Source: Ruminococcus sp. UBA5884 (GTDB lineage Bacteria > Bacillota > Clostridia > Oscillospirales > Ruminococcaceae). From it: a stretch of 9,831 bases of DNA. The DNA lies in the NCBI GenBank assembly GCA_002431975.1, contig DJFA01000060.1, positions 1-9,831 of the forward strand, in the 5' to 3' direction. The translations under genes were made by a program, and so were the position numbers. Shown piece after piece: positions 6,582 to 9,831 of this stretch; positions within the stretch are counted from its first letter, which is position 1, and each line of letters starts with the position of its first letter. The notes under the pieces are model-generated. The model worked only from the letters and a program-made list of their open reading frames with translations, made no database searches and was not told the DNA's origin.

Positions 6582-7118
6582 TTTAAAGAAAAGAGGCAGT
6601 TTCTGGAGATATATTATATCATTTCTTTCAGCAGCATCACCTTCAGCAAGAACAGCACATTTTCCGCAGACAATGCCGCCTGCCGCAGTTACAAGTTCCT
6701 CAATTGCCCTGAGTGATTCGCCTGTACTGATTACATCATCAGCAATGAGGACTTTTTTTCCTTTAATCATTTCAGCCTTGTCCTCACCGAGATAAAGAGT
6801 CTGCACAGCCTCTGTCGTAATTGATTTTACATTTACGCAGACACAGTTTTTCATATAGAGCTTGACGGATTTTCTTGCAACAACATAATTTTTTCCGCTT
6901 TGTCTTGCCATTTCGTAGGCAAGCGGAATACCTTTGCTTTCAGCGGTTATGATGATATCAAAACCGCCTGTTTTTTTAAGGAGTTCCTCAGCAGATTTAA
7001 CAGTTATCTCAACATCTGAAAACATAACGAATGCTCCGATGTCAAGTTTATCATTTACAGGGCAGAGAGGGAGTTCCCTCTCAAGTCCTGCAATATTTAT
7101 TTTATAAGTATCAGACAT
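6579..7118 (-). CDS. Purine-type phosphoribosyltransferase (Apt-like)
   Basis: A 179-residue type I phosphoribosyltransferase, predicted to join a nucleobase to PRPP in the cytoplasm. The PRPP-binding loop is VLIADDVISTGES at 123-135, with the paired acidic residues Asp127-Asp128. ESKGIPLA at 60-67 and the basic stretch ARKSVK at 81-86 occupy the positions of the PPi loop and following strand in Apt/Xpt-like enzymes. It resembles the divergent adenine phosphoribosyltransferase group of Clostridia more than classical Apt, since the usual RGF-type segment is missing. The base (adenine, xanthine or other) is therefore uncertain, and no symbol is given. AGGAGA lies seven bases before the ATG, 14 bases after the hinT stop. 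The alternative, a regulatory PRT domain like that of PurR, is unlikely because there is no DNA-binding domain. Confidence 0.85.
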   Translation of the reverse strand: MSDTYKINIAGLERELPLCPVNDKLDIGAFVMFSDVEITVKSAEELLKKTGGFDIIITAESKGIPLAYEMARQSGKNYVVARKSVKLYMKNCVCVNVKSITTEAVQTLYLGEDKAEMIKGKKVLIADDVISTGESLRAIEELVTAAGGIVCGKCAVLAEGDAAERNDIIYLQKLPLFFK

Positions 7119-7132
7119 TTTTTATTCTCCTA

Positions 7133-7489
7133 TTATTCAACAGGCTGAACAGCGTCTGCACCCCAGCCCATTTTAACTCCTGCAAGGAGATGGAAATGAA
7201 GGTGATGAACGGTCTGACCTGCATTTTCGCCGCAGTTTGTAACGACTCTGAAACCGTCCTCAATACCCTCAGCCTTTGCAATTTTAGCAATTGCTTCAAA
7301 TATCTTTGCCACAGCAGCAGAATTTTCAGGAGTAATTTCAGATGCTCCTGAGATATGCTGTTTAGGGATTACAAGATAGTGTATCGGTGTAATCGGATTA
7401 ATGTCCTTAAAAGCATATACATATTCGTCCTCATAAACTTTTGTGCTTGGTATTTCGCCTGCAATTATTTTACAGAAAAGACAATCCAT
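7133..7489 (-). CDS. hinT: HIT-family (HinT-like) nucleotide hydrolase
   Basis: A 118-residue cytoplasmic protein with the family signature H-x-H-x-H-x-x as HLHFHLL at 96-102; His98 is expected to be the catalytic nucleophile. The N-terminal MDCLFCKI (Cys3, Cys6) with His45 resembles the zinc-binding form of bacterial HIT proteins. FKDINPITPIHYLVIPKQH at 27-45 is the usual purine-binding core. Known HinT proteins hydrolyse adenosine 5'-phosphoramidates and aminoacyl-adenylates. The substrate here is not shown by sequence. Length is normal for the family. The start is fixed by TAAGGAGGA eight bases upstream, which contains the alaS stop. Its position directly behind an aminoacyl-tRNA synthetase fits a role in clearing adenylates, but that is inference. 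The gene ends with tandem stops TAA TAG. Confidence 0.95.
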   Translation of the reverse strand: MDCLFCKIIAGEIPSTKVYEDEYVYAFKDINPITPIHYLVIPKQHISGASEITPENSAAVAKIFEAIAKIAKAEGIEDGFRVVTNCGENAGQTVHHLHFHLLAGVKMGWGADAVQPVE

Positions 7490-7497
7490 TTCAAATA

Positions 7498-7506
7498 TCC
7501 TCCTTA
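7498..7506 (-). promoter_or_regulatory. Ribosome site of hinT containing the alaS stop
   Basis: TAAGGAGGA on the minus strand, eight bases before the hinT ATG. Its first three bases are the alaS stop codon, so a terminating ribosome sits directly on the next initiation site. Confidence 0.85.
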
Positions 7507-9831
7507 TGAGATAAATTCCTTTACAACGTTTTCAAGCTGTGCAAGAGCGTCATCTATTTTATTGATATCGCCAGCACCAGCCATAGCACTGTCAGGTCTT
7601 CCGCCGCCTTTTCCGCCTGTAAGAGCAGCAATTTTCTGAACTACCTTTCCGGCAAGAATTTTTCTTGCAACAGCATCTTTTCCGCATACGCAGCAAACAG
7701 AACCTTTTCCTTCAAATTCTCCGGCGAACACAGCAACGATATTTGAATATTTATCTCTTGCCTTGTCGCCCATCTGACGGAGGACATCAGGCTTTGTATT
7801 CTTGAACATACCGCTTACAACCATAATGCCATCAACATCAGCAGCATTTTTAAACATATCGCCTGTTTTTGAGTCAGCAATCTGCTGATTGAGCTTTGAA
7901 ACCTGTTTTTCGAGTTCTTTTATTTCAGCAGTCATAGCTTCACATTTTGAAACTACATCCATAGGATTGGCGAGTTTGAGAGCACGAGCTGAATTCATCA
8001 CAATATTTTTATATTCATTGACATAATCAAGAACGCCGGTACCTGTAACGGCTTCAATACGTCTTACGCCTGCCGCAACAGAGCTTTCTGAAACGATTTT
8101 GAAAAGACCTATTTCAGATGTGTTGAAAACATGAGTACCGCCGCAGAATTCAATTGAGAATGCATCTTTGCTGTCGCTTTGTTCAGAAACAGCAATCTTT
8201 ACAACTCTTACAACATCGCCGTATTTTTCACCGAAGAGAGCCATAGCACCGAGTTTTCTTGCCTCATCGACAGGCATTTCCCTTGTGTCAACTATATAGT
8301 CATCAAGGATTTTTTCATTTACAATATCTTCAACTTTTTGGATTTCCTCAGCAGTCATAGCACTGAAATGAGAGAAGTCAAAACGGCATCTTTCAGCATT
8401 TACAAGCTGACCAGCCTGATGAACATGGTCGCCGAGGACTTCACGGAGTGCAGCCTGCAAAAGATGAGCAGAAGTATGATTTCTCATAACAGCTTTTCTT
8501 CTCTTTGCATCTATTTTTGCATTTACCTTGTCACCCTTTGAAATGCTTCCCTGTTCAATTGTAGCAAAATGGAGGAAATGGCCGTCAGATTTCTTTGTAT
8601 CAAATACAAAAGCTCTGCTTTCGCCGATGGTAATAAAACCTGTATCGCCTACCTGACCGCCGCTTTCAGCATAGAAAGGAGTTCTCTGAAGAACGATTAC
8701 AGCATCATCACCTTCAGCAGCAGTTTCAACTTCCTTACCGTCCTTGAATATTGCCTGAACTTCAACATTATCCTCCTCAAAGCTTGTATATCCTTTGAAA
8801 ACGGAAGCCGGAGCATTTACCCTGATACTGTTGTCAGCCCATGAAGAACCTGCCTTTGCGTTATGGTCAGCTCTTGCGAGTTCCTTCTGATGTTTTACGC
8901 ATTCTTCAAATTTCGGCATATCAACACTCATGCCTTTTTCCTGAAGAATTTCAAGAGTAAGGTCTATCGGGAAACCATATGTGTCATTGAGTTTAAAAGC
9001 GTCCTCACCTGAAAGAACAGTTCTGCCGTCTGCTGAAAGAGCAGAAATGAGATTGCCGAGCATTTCCATGCCCTTGTCAATAGTCTTTGCAAAATTTTCT
9101 TCCTCAACGGAGATAATTTTCTTTATATAAGATTTTTTCTCTTCAAGTTCCGGATAAGCATTTTTATTTTCATTTATAACTGTATCGCATACTTCGCAGA
9201 GGAACGGCTTGTCAATGCCGATAAGTCTTCCATGGCGTGCAGCACGTCTTAAAAGTCTGCGGAGAACGTAACCTCTGCCTTCATTTGAAGGCATAACGCC
9301 GTCACCGACCATAAATACAGTACTTCTGATATGGTCAGTAATTACACGCAGGGATATATCAGTTTTTTCATCTTTTTTGTATTCAGTGCCGGCAATTGAG
9401 CAAATATGCTTCATGATATTCTGTACAGTATCGACTTCAAAGAGGTTGTCAACTCCCTGAACAGCACAGGCAAGTCTTTCAAGACCCATACCTGTATCAA
9501 TATTCTTGTTTTTCATTTCAGCATAATGGCCGTTTCCGTCGCTGTCGAACTGGCTGAAAACGAGATTCCAGATTTCAATTATTCTGTCGCAGTCGCTTGC
9601 CTGTTCAAAGCTTTCAAAAGGGCCGTAACTTTCGCCTCTGTCGAAATGGATTTCAGAGCATGGACCGCACGGACCTGAACCATGTTCCCAGAAGTTATCG
9701 GATTTTCCGAGGCGTATAATACGTTCTTTCGGGATACCGATATCATTCATCCATATCTGTTCAGCTTCATCATCGCTTTCAAAGACAGTTATCCAGAGTC
9801 TGTCAGCCGGAATTTCAAGAACCTGAGTTAA
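7504..9831 (-). CDS. alaS: Alanyl-tRNA synthetase, 3' part (5' end beyond the window)
   Basis: The enzyme charges tRNA-Ala with alanine in the cytoplasm and clears mischarged Ser/Gly-tRNA. The frame is open to the window edge, giving 775 visible residues. By comparison with E. coli AlaRS, about 110 N-terminal residues (motif 1 of the catalytic core) are missing. Visible in order (numbered from the edge): GPCGPCSE at 53-60, DTGMGLERLA at 112-121, the tRNA-recognition stretch around 167-205, the editing-domain signature AESGGQVGDTG at 388-398, and the zinc ligands HTSAH (452-456) and CGGTH (563-567). A coiled coil follows at roughly 630-652, then the glycine-rich C-Ala motif GGKGGGRP at 739-746. 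All expected domains after motif 1 are present and unbroken. The methionine at 9750 is internal, because LTQVLEIPADRLWITV just upstream is conserved AlaRS sequence. The TAA stop is part of the next gene's ribosome site. Confidence 0.98.
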   Translation of the reverse strand, partial: LTQVLEIPADRLWITVFESDDEAEQIWMNDIGIPKERIIRLGKSDNFWEHGSGPCGPCSEIHFDRGESYGPFESFEQASDCDRIIEIWNLVFSQFDSDGNGHYAEMKNKNIDTGMGLERLACAVQGVDNLFEVDTVQNIMKHICSIAGTEYKKDEKTDISLRVITDHIRSTVFMVGDGVMPSNEGRGYVLRRLLRRAARHGRLIGIDKPFLCEVCDTVINENKNAYPELEEKKSYIKKIISVEEENFAKTIDKGMEMLGNLISALSADGRTVLSGEDAFKLNDTYGFPIDLTLEILQEKGMSVDMPKFEECVKHQKELARADHNAKAGSSWADNSIRVNAPASVFKGYTSFEEDNVEVQAIFKDGKEVETAAEGDDAVIVLQRTPFYAESGGQVGDTGFITIGESRAFVFDTKKSDGHFLHFATIEQGSISKGDKVNAKIDAKRRKAVMRNHTSAHLLQAALREVLGDHVHQAGQLVNAERCRFDFSHFSAMTAEEIQKVEDIVNEKILDDYIVDTREMPVDEARKLGAMALFGEKYGDVVRVVKIAVSEQSDSKDAFSIEFCGGTHVFNTSEIGLFKIVSESSVAAGVRRIEAVTGTGVLDYVNEYKNIVMNSARALKLANPMDVVSKCEAMTAEIKELEKQVSKLNQQIADSKTGDMFKNAADVDGIMVVSGMFKNTKPDVLRQMGDKARDKYSNIVAVFAGEFEGKGSVCCVCGKDAVARKILAGKVVQKIAALTGGKGGGRPDSAMAGAGDINKIDDALAQLENVVKEFIS

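Noticed and set aside
7504..9750. Methionine at 9750 as the start of alaS
   Set aside because: The same frame continues to the window edge with conserved AlaRS sequence, and no ribosome site precedes this ATG. The gene is cut by the window.

Overview
The window is a compact, almost fully coding block from a low-GC Gram-positive bacterium. All eight genes lie on the minus strand and read from high to low coordinates. Strong AGGAGG-type ribosome sites, a ComEC-holA pair, a TOPRIM/DUF4093 protein and an MBOAT-DHHW pair point to Clostridia. A Ruminococcus-like member of the Oscillospiraceae is my best guess; this is inference from gene style, not a database match.

In transcription order: the 3' part of alaS (alanyl-tRNA synthetase, 5' end outside the window), a HIT-family nucleotide hydrolase, a purine-type phosphoribosyltransferase, comEC (DNA uptake channel), holA (DNA polymerase III delta, clamp loader), a TOPRIM RNase M5-related protein, an MBOAT O-acyltransferase, and its DHHW/AlgX-like partner. 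Gaps between genes are 0 to 15 bases. At every junction the upstream stop codon lies in or beside the next gene's ribosome site, so one polycistronic, translationally coupled operon is likely. The first six genes are housekeeping or nucleic-acid functions. The last two form a cell-surface acylation module that probably modifies an exported or wall polysaccharide.

Bases 1-322 are the only non-coding stretch. They hold three copies of a 26-base hairpin unit whose differences preserve base pairing. One copy is followed by a T-rich tract and could terminate the operon. The extreme left edge carries a perfect TTGACA behind A-tracts on the minus strand, probably the start of a promoter for the next gene outside the window.

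I see no phage, insertion sequence, CRISPR array, tRNA, rRNA or defence system. Most of the window is ordinary core genome. The points worth a second look are a ComEC whose C-terminal hydrolase-like domain lacks the metal-binding motif, the hairpin repeats, a TTG start behind two in-frame stops, and the placement of the surface-acylation pair behind housekeeping genes.
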